Source: Riptortus pedestris (taxonomy: Eukaryota; Arthropoda; Insecta; Hemiptera; Alydidae). Taken from it: a stretch of DNA of 64,000 nt. Made by a program: the position numbers and the translations under genes. This document shows, in pieces, positions 10,470 to 21,696 of this stretch. The notes beneath the pieces were generated by a model. That model saw nothing but the letters and a program-made list of their open reading frames with translations. It was not told where the DNA came from and did not search any database. Every line of letters begins with the position of its first letter. The stretch's first letter is position 1. Location of the stretch: contig CM032230.1 of the NCBI GenBank assembly GCA_019009955.1, positions 31,068,501 through 31,132,500 on the forward strand, written 5' to 3'.

Positions 10470-11040
10470 ATATATTTACGACGAAATATTAGTCGTTTTA
10501 TGTAAAAAGAAAGATCAAGTTCGTTAACGGCTGAAATCAGACCAGGGGGAGGGGGGTTTAGAGGGGGAGAATTTTGTAAATTCAAAATACCTCCGTTACT
10601 GTACGTTGGATGGAAAAAATATATAGAATCAATCTTAAAGCAAATTAAATTTACTATAAATATTGTTTTGTACATTTATTCCCTATCTTGATTATTAACC
10701 GAGATATTTGCGTTTTTCATTTTTCAGCCCTCAGCAAACCCCCACTTCTACTCTTATTACATAAACAATGCTCGGTTATGTAATAAAGTACATCATTTGA
10801 AGCTTAAATATACCAAATATTGTTTTTAAGAGTCATTTATTATATGAGATACATGCAAATATGTTCTGGTGACCACCCCCCTCTTCGTAAGTTTTTGAAC
10901 TACTTAAATTTGATTGATTTAGATAAACATTATTCTGATTCATTGCAAATTACAGTACTAGATATAGTAAGTAGTTTTCAAAAAATATATTATTTAATAT
11001 TTCGGGGGACTCAACGAAATGAGTCCTTGCACGTTCAGAA
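10470..11040 (-). repeat. HelA copy lacking both ends, mixed arms
   Basis: The core is clear on the plus strand: CGTTTTATGTAAAAAGAAAG, ATCAAGTTCGTTAACGGCTG, a G-run, TATATAGAATCAATCTTAAA and ATTAACCGAGATATTTGCG. It continues through the CAGCAAACCCCCACTTCTAC arm into the arm seen at 41,110-41,400 (GAACTACTTAAATTTGATTG, ATTGCAAATTACAGTACTAG), so two arm types are combined in one copy. Confidence 0.7.
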
Positions 11041-11190
11041 CTGATATATCTTTTTATCAGTATTTACTCATACGGTTTTAAAGGGTTACAGAAAATTTGG
11101 TAAATATCTCATATTTTGTTTTTTTTAAGACAAGACAATTGTTTCCATCTCAAGTCGTTAAGCTTCCTCAATATCGTCTACAGAATTTCT

Positions 11191-11391
11191 CTAGCCGAAG
11201 AGCTGCTCATAAATACTTAGCACATTTTTAAAGTTGGCCCACAAACTATTAATTTCATCATTTTCACCCATGATTTGAGAAGGTTTCCTTGGTGAATAGA
11301 GTGAACACAGTTTTTGGGTACAATCACTTATGCTTTCGACCTGTTCATGAAGAATTTGCAGTTCTCGAGCCTCCAAGTGTACTAGCATCTC
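11191..11391 (-). CDS. Candidate terminal exon, spectrin-repeat-like helical protein
   Basis: Read on the minus strand, a branch-point-like TACTAAT and the acceptor TTTGTGCAG precede 66 open codons ending in TAG at 11,191. The peptide begins EMLVHLEARELQILHEQVES and ends INSLWANFKNVLSIYEQLFG. Even codon use and the regular heptad-like spacing, with an invariant-type Trp in LW..F, resemble helices B and C of a spectrin repeat. I cannot name the protein. Plus-strand open frames here are its shadow. It could be the last exon of a gene reading leftward or a pseudogene piece; no polyadenylation signal was seen nearby. Confidence 0.42.
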   Translation of the reverse strand, partial: EMLVHLEARELQILHEQVESISDCTQKLCSLYSPRKPSQIMGENDEINSLWANFKNVLSIYEQLFG

Positions 11392-11399
11392 CTGCACAA

Positions 11400-12125
11400 A
11401 TTAGTATATATTATTCTTACTTAAGTTTGTATAATAGATTTCCTAGTGGACAGTATTCGTGTCTAATACTGTAAGAGAATATTTTTGCATCAATTTTTAT
11501 GATAAAATATGAAGGTAAATTCCTTATTTTCAAGGTAAGTAAAAATGTAAGTTTCTCTGTCCTCTCACTACGTGAAGTGTCTCTATTTAACTATAATATA
11601 TAAAGAGCCATCCTTGAACAGTGCGGTCTGTAGCCAACAATGTTGTCAGGCAAGAACCTTTTCCAATTTAACGTATCATTGTTTTATTTTTCAGCCGCCC
11701 AGTCTATAATACGAAAGTTTATAATACTTTACTAAATGTCAGAAACTACAACTCGGTTAGGCTTAGTAGATGATGCACAAATTAATACGTGCCGGCAAAG
11801 TTGAAAGGGCTGCTTACATCCTTCAGCTTCACTGCTTCTGTTCAGTGGAACACCTCTAATTACCTAGCATATATTAAACACCACAACACGCTAGCATTGT
11901 ACATATTAATTAAAAGCAGTTGTGTTTTTACTCTTATATTCATTTGTAACTAATGCTCTCTAAAATATTATCGGTATACTATATGGTATTGAAATTTAAA
12001 ATGATTCACCCACCAAATGCAGCCTACATCTTGTCCAGTGGTTAAACATTATAACTTCATAATATAAACATTATAGAATTAAAAATTTAGTCCACTATGC
12101 CTTTGTTATTTGCATAGCAGTAAAG
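11400..12125. other. Unique A+T-rich sequence
   Basis: The presumed upstream intron of the minus-strand exon candidate. No repeat or further exon is recognised before the minisatellite. Confidence 0.4.
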
Positions 12126-12129
12126 TTCA

Positions 12130-13590
12130 TGGTGAGGCATTATATAGTCCGAGGTGATCAATTGAATGGTCGTTAGCACAGCATTGTAGTACGAGTTGAG
12201 CATATGAATGGTCCTTTGCACATCATTGTAGTCCGAAGTGAGCCATTTCATAATTGTTTCCACTGCATTCTAATCCCAGGTGAACTAATGCATGCATTTT
12301 TTCACAGCACTGTAGTTCGAGATGAGTCATTAAATAGTCTCTTGCACAGTATTGTAGTCGGAAGTGATCCAATGCATAGGCTTTTGAACTGCAATGTAGT
12401 CCGAAGTGAGCCAATGCATATGCATTTTCACTGCTTCATAGTCCGTGTGAGCCATTTCATAGTCGTTTTCACAGCAATGTAGTCCGAGGTGAGATAATAA
12501 ATAGATTTTTGAACAGCATTGTAGTCCGAGGTGAGCCAATGCATAGATTTTTGCACAGCATTGTAGTCCGAGGTGAGCCAATGCATAGATTTTTGGACAG
12601 CATTGTAGTCCGAGGTGAGCCAATGCATAGATTTTTGGACAGCATTGTAGTCCGAGGTGAGCCAATGCATAGATTTTTGGACAGCATTGTAGTCCGAGGT
12701 GAGCCAATGCATAGATTTTTGCACAGCATTCTAGACCGAGGTGAGGAAACGCATAGATTTTTGCACAAAATTGTAGTCCGAGGTGAGCCAGTGCATAGGC
12801 TTTTGCACAGCATTGTAGTCCGAGGTGAGCCAGTGCATAGGCTTTTGCACAGCATTGTAGTCCAAGGTGAGCCAGTGCATAGGCTTTTGCACAGCATTGT
12901 AGTCCGAGGAGAGCAAGTGCGTAGGGTTTTGAACAGCATTGTAGTCCGAGGTGAGCCAGTGCATAGGCTTTTGCACACCATTGTAGTCCAAGGTGAGCCA
13001 ATGCATAGGCTTTTGCACAGCATTGTAGTCCAAGGTGAGCCAGTGCATAGGCTTTTGCACACCATTGTAGTCCAAGGTAAGCCAGTGCATAGGCTTTTGC
13101 ACAGCATTGTAGTCCAAGGTGACCCAATGCAAAGATTTTTGCACAAAATTGTAGTCCGAGGTGAGGAAACGCATAGACTTGTGCACATAATTGTAGTCCT
13201 AGGTGAGCCAGTGCATAGGCTTTTGCACAGCATTGTAGTCCGAGGTGAGCCAGTGCATAGGCTTTTGCACAGCATTGTAGTCCAAGGTGAGCCAGTGCAT
13301 AGGCTTTTGCACAGCATTGTAGTCCGAGGTGACCCAATGCAAAGATTTTTGAACAGCATTGTAGTCCAAGGTGAGCCAGTGCATAGGCTTTTGAACAGCA
13401 TTGTAGTCCGAGGTGAGCCAATGCATAGATTTTTGCACAGCTTTGAAGTTCGAGATGAGCCAATGAATAGAGTTTTGCACAGCTTTGAAGTTCGAGATGA
13501 GCCAATGCATAGATTTTTCACAGCTTTGAAGTCCTAGGTGAGCCATTTCATAGTCGATTGTACAGTTTTATAGTCGATGGTGAGGCTTTG
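12130..13590 (+). repeat. 42-bp minisatellite, about 35 units
   Basis: The unit reads about GTAGTCCGAGGTGAGCCAGT then GCATAGGCTTTTGCACAGCATT. The centre (12,480-13,540) is homogeneous and both flanks decay, as expected when an array turns over by slippage and unequal exchange. Unit variants recur: AATGCATAGATTTTTGGACA, AGTGCATAGGCTTTTGCACA, GAAACGCATAGATTTTTGCA and CCCAATGCAAAGATTTTTG. Forty-two is divisible by three, so several frames on both strands stay open for up to 391 codons with a 14-residue period. None has a splice site, start context or protein-like composition, and three minus frames are open at once. Confidence 0.95.
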
Positions 13591-13599
13591 GATATCACC

Positions 13600-14110
13600 A
13601 TTTGGAGTGCTTCATATTCATTAGTGTCTAGCCTGAAAGTAGAACTGTCCTCCGATAAGTTGAGCGTGGGATTTGACCATATTCACATATTAGCTAGCTG
13701 CTATATCCGGCATTGCTCATGATATTAATGAATGATAATGATATTCATGGAAGGGCTTTTTGTAGAAAATATTTTTATTTGTTCTCGGCATACGGAGATA
13801 CCGGCCTGGAAAAATATTCGTTTTTAAGGAGGAGCGATCCCTGCGTTTGTGAAGAATTAAATCCGAATTCTGGACTGATAATATTTCTTTTTTAAAAAGC
13901 ACGAAACTCTTTTCTTTACAATGATTCTAAGAATACCTTTCTAAATAAGGATTCTAAGAAGTTTTCGTGGTTGTGAATCAAGTTATTCATCTTTCTTATC
14001 GCTGAATTTCACCACCTTGACAAGTTAAACGTCTGTGTTATTATGTATTCAAAGGAATGAAACAAACATGATTATAAATGATATTCAGGAATCCGGATAA
14101 GTAAAATTTT
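13600..14110. other. Unique sequence, nothing recognised
   Basis: Two overlapping 60-codon open stretches on opposite strands at 13,713-13,902 have no family motif. No repeat match was seen. Confidence 0.4.
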
Positions 14111-14115
14111 ATTTA

Positions 14116-14215
14116 GGCATGGCATTTTATTTGGCAATGGACTCACTAAATAAAATCACTTAGGGCCCACCTTTCTAGGGAAAAAAGCCTTGGGTAACCT
14201 GCACAGAATTCCTCC
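14116..14215 (+). repeat. SINE internal fragment
   Basis: GGCAATGGACTCACTAAATA followed by AAATCACTTAGGGCCCACC and TTTCTAGGGAAAAAAGCC matches the post-tRNA body of the SINE. Both ends are degraded. Confidence 0.6.
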
Positions 14216-14783
14216 AACTCTTTTTTAAGCATTATTTTCTTAAAGGCGGATAAAAAGGGGTTTTTAAGGTATTTTATTTATTAATCGGAGTAGCTTTATA
14301 TTCTCAAACGTATACACAGAAATATAAGCATATATGCGTGTACATTATTTTTTTCGTCATTAATATCTGTTTAAATTACCTTCAGTTCAGTAAAGTTTAT
14401 TATACGTAAAAGCAACAGCTCAAACAAATATTTATTTACTTCTGCAACATAGATTGTACGAATTTAATAGGACAACATATTCTAAAAAGTTAGGGAAAGG
14501 AGTTGCAGATTTATATTCTGGCCATAAGCCAGTTTGGTAATATGGAGTATGTCTCACTTCTTCGACTATAAATGGAAGTTGAGAAATAATTTCGACTTCT
14601 AATATGTTAACTTTAATTGAAAACTCTTAAGTACATTCAAAAGCTAATTTGATTGTAACAGACTTTGTAATATTCTCATAACAAAAATATTAAAAATGGC
14701 TGCACTATCCTTTTTAAGAGACGTTGCCATTGAAAACTTACTAATGGATTTTATAGTAACTTTTCTATTGGGTAAGAGCTAAC

Positions 14784-15480
14784 TTTTAGCAGATTTCCCT
14801 TAAGGGAAATCAGCTATTGAGGTCGTACTCATAACGCGATTTTCGAAAAATTTCTTCAAATGTCCATCGATCCTACCCAGGAGATGACGAAAATGAGGTC
14901 CGTTCAAAACTATATATATATTTGTCTGTTAACACTCTAGCGGTCGCAATTTTTTGTTTAATCGTCACCAAACTCGGTATTTAATCGTTTCATGTAAAAA
15001 GGAAGATCAAGTTCGTTAACGGCTGAAATCGGACCAGTGGGAGGGGGGGTTTAGAGGGGGGATTTTCAAAAATTCGAAATATCTCCGTTATTATGCATCG
15101 GATCGAAAAATTGTATAGAACCAATCTTATTGCAAATTAAATTTACTATAAATATTGTTCTATACATTTATTCTGTATCTTGAATATTAACCGAGATATT
15201 TGTATTTGTATTCTGCGTGTGGTCGCCAGTAGGCTATGTTCGGACTTTCCGCCGAGAGCTCTGGCGGCCGTTTCTATAACTATTCGTCCCTCGTGAATAG
15301 GTTTAGAGGTTAGGTTAACTGTTTTTTGGGGCTATAAACTACTGGGTTATTACGCCCTAAATAATGTTTTAGGTTTAGAGGTTTCTTACTACTACAGTTG
15401 TTATTAGGCAGATTTCTCTATTGTAAAACTTCACGTGGGAAATCTGCTTAGTTTACGCAGCCCCTGCGTGACGGACTTTT
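14784..15480 (-). repeat. HelA copy, complete, short (TA)n
   Basis: It runs from TTTTAGCAGATTTCCCTTAA to GCGTGACGGACTTTT. Every family block is present: palindrome, GACGCGATTTTCGAAAAATT, TCCATCGATCCTACCCAGGA, a short TATATATAT, CGGTCGCAATTTTTTG, TTCGTTAACGGCTGAAATCG, a G-rich block, GATCGAAAAATTGTATAGAA, ACCGAGATATTTG, GAGAGCTCTGGCGGCCG, and the paired CAGATTTCTC/GGGAAATCTG near the 5' end. The microsatellite is only about 12 bp, so this is probably close to the ancestral form. Confidence 0.9.
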
Positions 15481-15489
15481 TTAATCCTC

Positions 15490-16480
15490 ATAGTAACACC
15501 ACAGCTTTTGAGGAGCCGTGTGTTTCTTCTCCACGCCAATCTATAGCTGGTAGACCTTTGCCACCATTCCTATCAACTGAGAAAATTTTATAACCAATGT
15601 ATAAGTATAAATGCTATTCAATAATGCATATCGAAACTGATTTACATCATATTAGAATATTTGTTATAGGAACAAAAATATTTGACTTATCCTATTATTT
15701 TATGTTAATATATGATGGGGAAAAATGCAATTTTATTTCGTAAGCATCAAGTGGTAGTACTGACGAAGAAGAAGGGTTTGCTCCAATTTTAAAAGAATGC
15801 AACGCCAATTTCTTCAACAAACCAGGCCCTTGAGTCCTTGGATGCTCCTTTTTTGTAATTGTATACGCAAGAACTGTCTATGGTGGCTCATGTGAGGTAA
15901 TTCATTTCCCCATAAAGCGTAATGATTTTGTTATAAGATTCTATAAAAACGCTTCTAAGCAAAAAAACTTGCCAAACCAGTATTTGGGCGCATTCAGAAA
16001 ATACCTGGAGACTATTGGTTCACCCGGATTCCTAATGTAGAAGTGTAATTAGAAAAATGTTTTTAGTTGTACTAACGATAAGTGGGAGCAATTAAAAAAA
16101 TTAACCCCCTGGTACCCCAGCGAGTAAGGGGATCTAAAATTTAATAACAACCAGATGGATCTTCTCATTACATTTGCAAACAAACTGATTATAATAAATA
16201 ACTGGCTCAGGATACGACAGAATGTTTAAAAATTTGATAAATAAAACAACCAGAGTCAAAACCAAGTTTTAAATTAGATCAAATTATTGTTTATAACCAA
16301 TTTGACTGCATATTGAATTTTCTATGCAACGTTGCTGAATGCCTTTTTCAATGCATATTATAATTTTAAGACGTAAGTAAACCCTCTTATAGCCAACACA
16401 CGCCAATAACAATCCAATATATCATAAAACGTCTTATTCGCCACTTAAATGGAAAATATTGTTTTTTTTGGACCATTATT
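15490..16480. other. Unique sequence, nothing recognised
   Basis: The interval lies between a HelA copy and a SINE. No exon or repeat is recognised. Confidence 0.4.
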
Positions 16481-16482
16481 AA

Positions 16483-16712
16483 CCGGGAGAGAGGTAGGCC
16501 GTGTGAGTTAAGGTGTTGGTCTTAGTCTCACATGGTAAACCTAGAGTGACGAGGACGATTCCCGCCCTGGGCAATAGGAATTTATTTAGTGAGGGACTCA
16601 TTAAATAAATTCCTTATATCCACCCTGGCTAGAAAATGGTGGTAACCCGTAGATAACTCCTACAAATTAGCCATAGTATCATAAAATGGACGTAAATAAA
16701 TAAATTAAAAAA
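16483..16712 (+). repeat. tRNA-derived SINE, full length
   Basis: A tRNA-like head (GGCCGTGTGAGTTAAGGTGT as A-box region; a degenerate B-box around GGACGATTCCCGCCC) is followed by CTGGGCAATAGGAATTTATT, a GTGAGGGACTCATTAAATAA block, CCACCCTGGCTAGAAAATGG and a tail of TAAATAAATAAATT type. The TGGCCG..GAGTTAAGGCG..TGG form suggests a class II (Leu/Ser-like) tRNA parent. About 230 bp; no coding capacity. Confidence 0.85.
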
Positions 16713-16739
16713 TATCCGAGATGTCTGCAAGTTGGCAGT

Positions 16740-17272
16740 GTGATAACGCCATCAATTTGTATTTTGCGGTTTTGACACTCTAAAATGTTTATTTGATCAA
16801 TACCATACCTGTCATTTGACTGATTCATTCAACTCTACATATTATATTAGTTAATGTCTGAAATCCGAACAGGAATTCGGGGGTGGGCGCTAGAGAGGGG
16901 AATCCGAAAACTGAAAATATCTCCGCTTTATGAGGCGAATCGAAAATTAATATAGAACCGATTTTGTTAAATGGTTGATTGTAGCTTTAATTGTGGCTCT
17001 ATTAATTTTTTCGTTGACAAAATAATCAGGAACTTATCCCGCAATTCTTTTCAACAATATTTTACTTAGAAAAAGAGAACTTACGTTTACACAACCCTTT
17101 TTGCTTGTGCAGGCCATTTCTGACATACTTTCTTGTTTTCAGTCTTCAGTAAACCCCCACTTCATTTCGTCTATGTTTTACTTAGAAATAGAGGTCTTAT
17201 GGTGAGATGACCTTACTAGCGTTTCATAGTAGCAAAGGGGGTATCTGCTTTGTTTACGCAACCCCTGCGTTT
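16740..17272 (-). repeat. HelA copy, long-arm subtype, 3' end missing, decayed
   Basis: Blocks on the plus strand: GTCTGAAATCCGAACAG, a G-run, AATATCTCCGCTTTATGAGG, TCGAAAATTAATATAGAACC, TTCAGTAAACCCCCACTTCA and TTTACGCAACCCCTGCG. The 5' terminal GACGGACTTT is replaced by a TTTG-rich stretch. Confidence 0.6.
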
Positions 17273-17404
17273 GTTTGTTTGTTTTGTTTTGGGCAAAAAA
17301 CTTCATGGTTATCAATGCCCAACACTCTTCATACTGTATTTGAGTTCCCCAGTCATGGGAAGTCCCAGGCACACGCATGCTAGACCGACTTTTATTATAT
17401 ATTA

Positions 17405-17407
17405 ATA

Positions 17408-17472
<65 letters not shown>

Positions 17473-17813
17473 TATTTTTAACATTATATATATATTTTTT
17501 TTCCAACCCCCTCTTTTTTTTTATCTTTTTTCCTTTTAAATGTTTTTTTTTTCTTTTTCCCCCTTTCCTTCTTTTTTTTTTTTTTTTTTTTTCTTTTTTA
17601 AGGGGGGGGGGTTTCGGCCATATGCATTTACACCTACTCGCCGGTATCACAGAAACCATTTCGACTCATTGATAAACACTAAGAAGAAGAGTTATGTTAT
17701 TACCAATTACATTAAACTTATGGACTACATATCTAATTAACTATTAAATGACAGCATTAGGCTTAAAGCTAGACTAAAAAACTTTTCAAAAAAAAAAAAA
17801 AAAAAAAAAAAAA

Positions 17814-17854
<41 letters not shown>

Positions 17855-17860
17855 TTATAT
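17405..17860 (+). repeat. Low-complexity cluster: (TA)n, poly-T, poly-A
   Basis: (TA)n at about 17,411-17,468 is followed by T/C-rich tracts ending in a G-run (to about 17,612). A poly-A run lies at about 17,789-17,815, followed directly by a second (TA)n to about 17,849. Low-complexity open frames here are not genes. Confidence 0.9.
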
Positions 17861-18065
17861 CACTTAATGTAAACATTAGAAATATAAATTATTAAAATAG
17901 CAACAAGGTTAAAGCTATACAAATAAATATTAAAATTGAATCCAAAGAAGAAAAGAAGATAAACATCTAACATAAAGCTTATTAAAATAACCATTAAGAT
18001 AACAACAAGGTTGGAGCAATTAAAATAAATATAAAAATTAGATGCATAAAAATATAAAATAAAAA

Positions 18066-18087
18066 ACCCCTGCGTGATGGACTTATT
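18066..18087 (-). repeat. HelA 5'-end fragment
   Basis: CCCCTGCGTGATGGACTTAT is the reverse complement of the 5' terminus with one change. No other HelA block is adjacent. Confidence 0.5.
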
Positions 18088-18089
18088 AG

Positions 18090-18650
18090 TCTGTGCAGAC
18101 CTGGCATTCGCAATTACTTTCTTCCGGTTTTCGTCCATACCTTTTTTGCAAACACGGCCATAATGTTGCAAGACATCCATGCCGAGTTTCGCTTACTCAC
18201 AAACCAATATTTGAACTAGGTTGGAGACTGTAAGGGTCGGTCAACGTCCCCTAAATGGGGCAAGACATAGAATTTCGCTTAGGGAGATTTGCAAAGAACA
18301 TTGGTCGAAGGTTTAATGTAGACTATACTTATATTATGTAGATGAGATGTGGAGGAGTGAGGGACTGCGATAAGCCTCGGCCACCAAATTGGGAATCGGT
18401 TAAATTATCATTTAGCCTAATTCTGTGCTGACTGGGCCTACGCCTGGGAGATTATCCGCGGACAGCCGTCGTAATCCGCACACTCTAGGAAATCTGCCAT
18501 AATCCCAAACCCTAAGCTGCAACGGACGTCTTTATCTAGCTATCCTCCTCTTTACCCTAAGTCCTCTTCACCAACCCTTTTTCCATTTTCTCAGCTAGTC
18601 TCAGGGCCCATTCCATTTTATTATTAGAGTGACTTCTTAAGATTATCTAT
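18090..18650. other. Unidentified, moderately G+C-rich sequence
   Basis: It holds several CpGs and a higher G+C content than its surroundings but no exon I can defend. The minus strand at 18,100-18,180 is open (MDVLQHYGRVCKKGMDENRK and on) but I recognise no family. It could be an old unclassified transposon. Confidence 0.3.
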
Positions 18651-18652
18651 GC

Positions 18653-18656
<4 letters not shown>

Positions 18657-18693
<37 letters not shown>
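18657..18693 (+). repeat. (TA)n microsatellite
   Basis: Perfect TA repeat directly abutting the left terminal inverted repeat of the element at 18,692-19,744. Confidence 0.95.
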
Positions 18694-18696
<3 letters not shown>

Positions 18697-19739
18697 ACTG
18701 TAAAACCCCAGAGTGTGGTAAATCCTAAAATTTAACGGTAAATCTTAAGATTTACAACAAGCGTTGGTAAGTGTCCAATTTTATCTTTCAAATCCAGTAA
18801 ATCTTAGGATTTCCCAAGAGGCTCGGTAAAAGCTAGAATTATCTCAAGCAGGATGCGTCTTTCGGACTTTTACCAACAGATTTTGGTAAATCCTAACATT
18901 TCCCAGCGGCTGTCGGTAAGAGTTGGAATAAAGTTATTTGAAATGAAAATTTTAGAATAAGTTTCATTCTTATTTGTTAAAGCATGGGAGAGAATTATGG
19001 CACATTGAATTGGACTTCATATTAGCTAACTTGCACAAGCATTTCTTATTTGAATATGTTTTTAAGCAGTTGCATTTTTTGAAACCCTGGTCACCAACCA
19101 ATGACTGTTGAAATGCGGTGCGAAGGCTTATCTCTTCGTCGGGCACTTCGTCAGGAGACATGAAAATCCCGATGCAAATTGTAAACTGATTACGCGAATA
19201 TAATGTATACAATTTTCCTGATGAAGTTCCGAGTTGGTAGAAACCATCTTCTTTTTTGACTATCACTGCAATTATGCTTTTGGCGTAGATTTTAGATCAG
19301 CCAACATCAGGAATTTCGATCCTCACGTTCTGGCCAACTTCGGGATCTGGGAATTTTCCTTTCGTCGTTTTTTTCCATTTTCTTGGCCTGTGATTCAAGA
19401 CCTTCCCTTGCTGCTTGGCGAAGGGGTTTGTGTGCTTCCAAGGCTGGGGTGCTGACCTGAGGTATCCCTGTCCCCACTCCTCTTTACTGGACATTTACCC
19501 ATGAGCCTTAGCAAATCCGAACATTTACCAAACAGCATTGGTAAAAGTACGAAATCTCACATTTATTTAATGTTTTTCGGGCATTTACTAAGCCAGACGG
19601 TAAATCCGGGATTGACCAACTACCAAGCGGTAGTGCTTGAATTTCATTTAGATTTCGGACTTTAACCAGTGCTCTTCGTAAATCCTAGGATATACCGGCA
19701 AGTCCTCCTGACATTTACCACACTTCGGGGTTTTACAGT

Positions 19740-19744
<5 letters not shown>
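18692..19744 (-). mobile_element. TIR transposon with KRBA2-like integrase remnant
   Basis: Terminal inverted repeats ATGTTACTGTAAAACCCC are identical at both ends and continue imperfectly (AGTGTGGTAAAT). The subterminal regions are full of GGTAAATC..TAAGATTTACC motifs in both orientations, possible transposase-binding repeats. (TA)n flanks both ends, so the target was a TA repeat and the duplication (TA or ATAT) cannot be told from it. Inside is only the broken C-terminal part of a transposase (18,970-19,450, minus), so the copy is non-autonomous. Length about 1,053 bp. Confidence 0.85.
18970..19450 (-). pseudogene. C-terminal remnant of KRAB-A domain-containing 2-like integrase (transposase)
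   Basis: In one minus-strand frame VGQNVRIEIPDV meets an in-frame TGA (about 19,297-19,299), then continues through EDGFYQLGTSSGKLYTLYSR, NQFTIC and PDEEISLRTA to a cysteine cluster (KKCNC, KKCLC, CHNSLPCFNK) and TAA at 18,970. Upstream, an E.LESQAKKM segment lies in a different frame, so there is also a frameshift near 19,370-19,385. The order NVRI.IPDV, GFY.LGT, LY.RNQF, EISLR, cysteine cluster CHNSL.C is that of the C-terminus of KRBA2/SCAND3-like integrases of DNA transposons. The catalytic core is absent. Family call is from recalled features of the family, not a search. Confidence 0.7.

Positions 19745-19796
<52 letters not shown>
19743..19796 (+). repeat. (TA)n microsatellite
   Basis: Abuts the right terminal inverted repeat of the KRBA2-like element; together with 18,657-18,693 it shows insertion into a TA array. 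Confidence 0.95.
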
Positions 19797-19799
<3 letters not shown>

Positions 19800-19801
<2 letters not shown>

Positions 19802-20828
19802 TATTTATTTATTTCCTCAATGACATAGCTCTTCAGAGAGTTAATTTATTTCCTACATACCCCGTAATAGAACATTACTTGAATTTGTAGGCTAATGACA
19901 CACAGTTTTTATACAATTTATTTGTTTTATATAAATATTTTACACAACACTTCATTAGTGACGTGTCTATCTAAATCAGCTGATGTGATCACTTGATGCC
20001 CATGGTATTGTTAGTGTCCCGCATAAAGGTAATGCTACTGTATTTCTTTGATAACAACTGCTCTTGTGAGTGAACTCTATCGCCTTGGAGTCAGTTACAA
20101 GGTCGTAATCTTTTACGAAAGCTTGCTTGAATTAGTTTTAGCATGGCTTAGCAATTCATTGTGAACAAAAATGGGGCTCACTAAAGAAGTTATTAAATGA
20201 TATTTGTTGACCCTGCCAGATGTATGAAGAGGTCATAATCATTAATGAGTCTGTATATTTTGGAGTTATGTCCAACAGTAAGGTATTTATTATGCCAAAT
20301 AGCGAAGGCGTGATTAATTGTATGTTGTATCAAATATTAGGGAAGTTGGGTATTCGTTTGTGCTCATACGATAAGAGCAGAAACACACAGGTATTTCCTT
20401 TGGCCTAATTAACAAGTGTGCCAAAGCAGTACGTACAAAGATAAAGTTATAGAAGAGTTGGTATAAAACACAAATAAAAGGGTTTGTTGAATGGCTGAGA
20501 CCTGGCGGCATCTAGCGGAGCGGGCCGCTACTAATGAGGATTGTAGCGGCTTACTTACTTATACTTCCCTTTCAAACTTTACTTTGTAATAAAGGATCTT
20601 TACACCTAACACGTTAAGCAGCGGAGGGAACAAACTCCCTGGCTAAGTATCTCCATTTAGTACTCACTTGCTTTCATACAAAAGGCTTATTAAGAAAAGC
20701 TATTAGCTGTTCGTAATTAGTCAATCTGACGAGTGAAAAACACCGCAATGATTCTATCTCCCGTATACATATTTGGATGATACTGCTCAGCTGTTGTATC
20801 TGTCTGCCAGCTGCTAATAAGTGTCCTC
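19800..20828. other. Unique sequence, no supported gene
   Basis: A 62-codon open stretch at 20,220-20,408 follows an acceptor-like CCCTGCCAG, with a GTAAGG about 57 bp into it, but the peptide is A+T-driven and unfamiliar. About 20,500-20,550 is G+C-richer. No repeat match. Confidence 0.35.
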
Positions 20829-20829
20829 A

Positions 20830-20951
20830 TTTTAGCAGATTTTCCTTAAGGGAAATCAGCTATTGAGGTCGTACTTATGACGCGATTTTCAAAAAAGTTC
20901 TTCAAATGTCCATCGATCCTACCCAGGAGATGACGAAAATGAGGTCCGCTC

Positions 20952-21024
<73 letters not shown>

Positions 21025-21696
21025 TGTTAACGCTCTAGCGGTCGCAATTTTTGTTTGATCGTAACGATACTGAATATTTAACCGTTTTATGTAAAAAGGC
21101 CGATCAAGTTCGTTAATGGCTGAAATCGGACCAGAGGGAGGGGGGTTTAAGGAAGGATTTTCGAAAATTCGAAATATCTCCGTTATTATGCATCGGATTG
21201 AAAAATTGTATAAAAGCAATCTTATTGCAAATTAAATTTACTATAAATATTATTATATACATTTATTCTCTATCTTGAATATTAACCGAGATATTTGCAT
21301 TTTTATGAAGTCTGTGGTCGGGTATAGTTCGGATTAGGTCGGCCATTTCCGTCATTTCTCGGCTCAGGTGGAAGCTTCTTCTAACCTTACCTGTCGTTTC
21401 TAACCTTACCTTACCTTCGTTACTTTGTGAGATTTATGCAAATACGTTCTGTTCATCCGCCCCCCCCCTTCTTTAGTTCTTGGACTACTAAAATTTGAGT
21501 TATTAAAATATAAATTATTCTTACAATTCAGAAGCCGTTTCAGTTGGGAATTTATTTTAACTAACTGAAAGATTTCTCATTACCGTTTGTATTTAATCAC
21601 GGTGGTATTGTGTTACCAGTATGCAGATTTCTCTATTGTAAAACTTCACATGGGAAATCTGCTTAGTTTACGCAGCCCCTGCGTGACGGAATTTTT
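20830..21696 (-). repeat. HelA copy, complete, third arm type, expanded (TA)n
   Basis: It runs from TTTTAGCAGATTTTCC to GCGTGACGGAATTTTTT. The (TA)n tract at 20,957-21,021 is about 65 bp, against 12 bp in the copy at 14,784. The 5' arm differs from that copy: TTCTTGGACTACTAAAATTT and GGTGGTATTGTGTTACCAGT, shared with 41,110-41,452. Confidence 0.9.

Noticed and set aside
12330..13537. Long repeat-protein genes on both strands (up to 391 codons)
   Set aside because: They are the 42-bp minisatellite read in stop-poor frames. Several frames on both strands are open at once, with no splice site or coding bias.
17402..17740. Lysine-rich and Phe-rich open frames
   Set aside because: They are translations of TA, poly-T and T/C-rich low-complexity tracts.
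20220..20408. Exon candidate after CCCTGCCAG
   Set aside because: The frame is open but A+T-driven, and the peptide has no recognisable feature.
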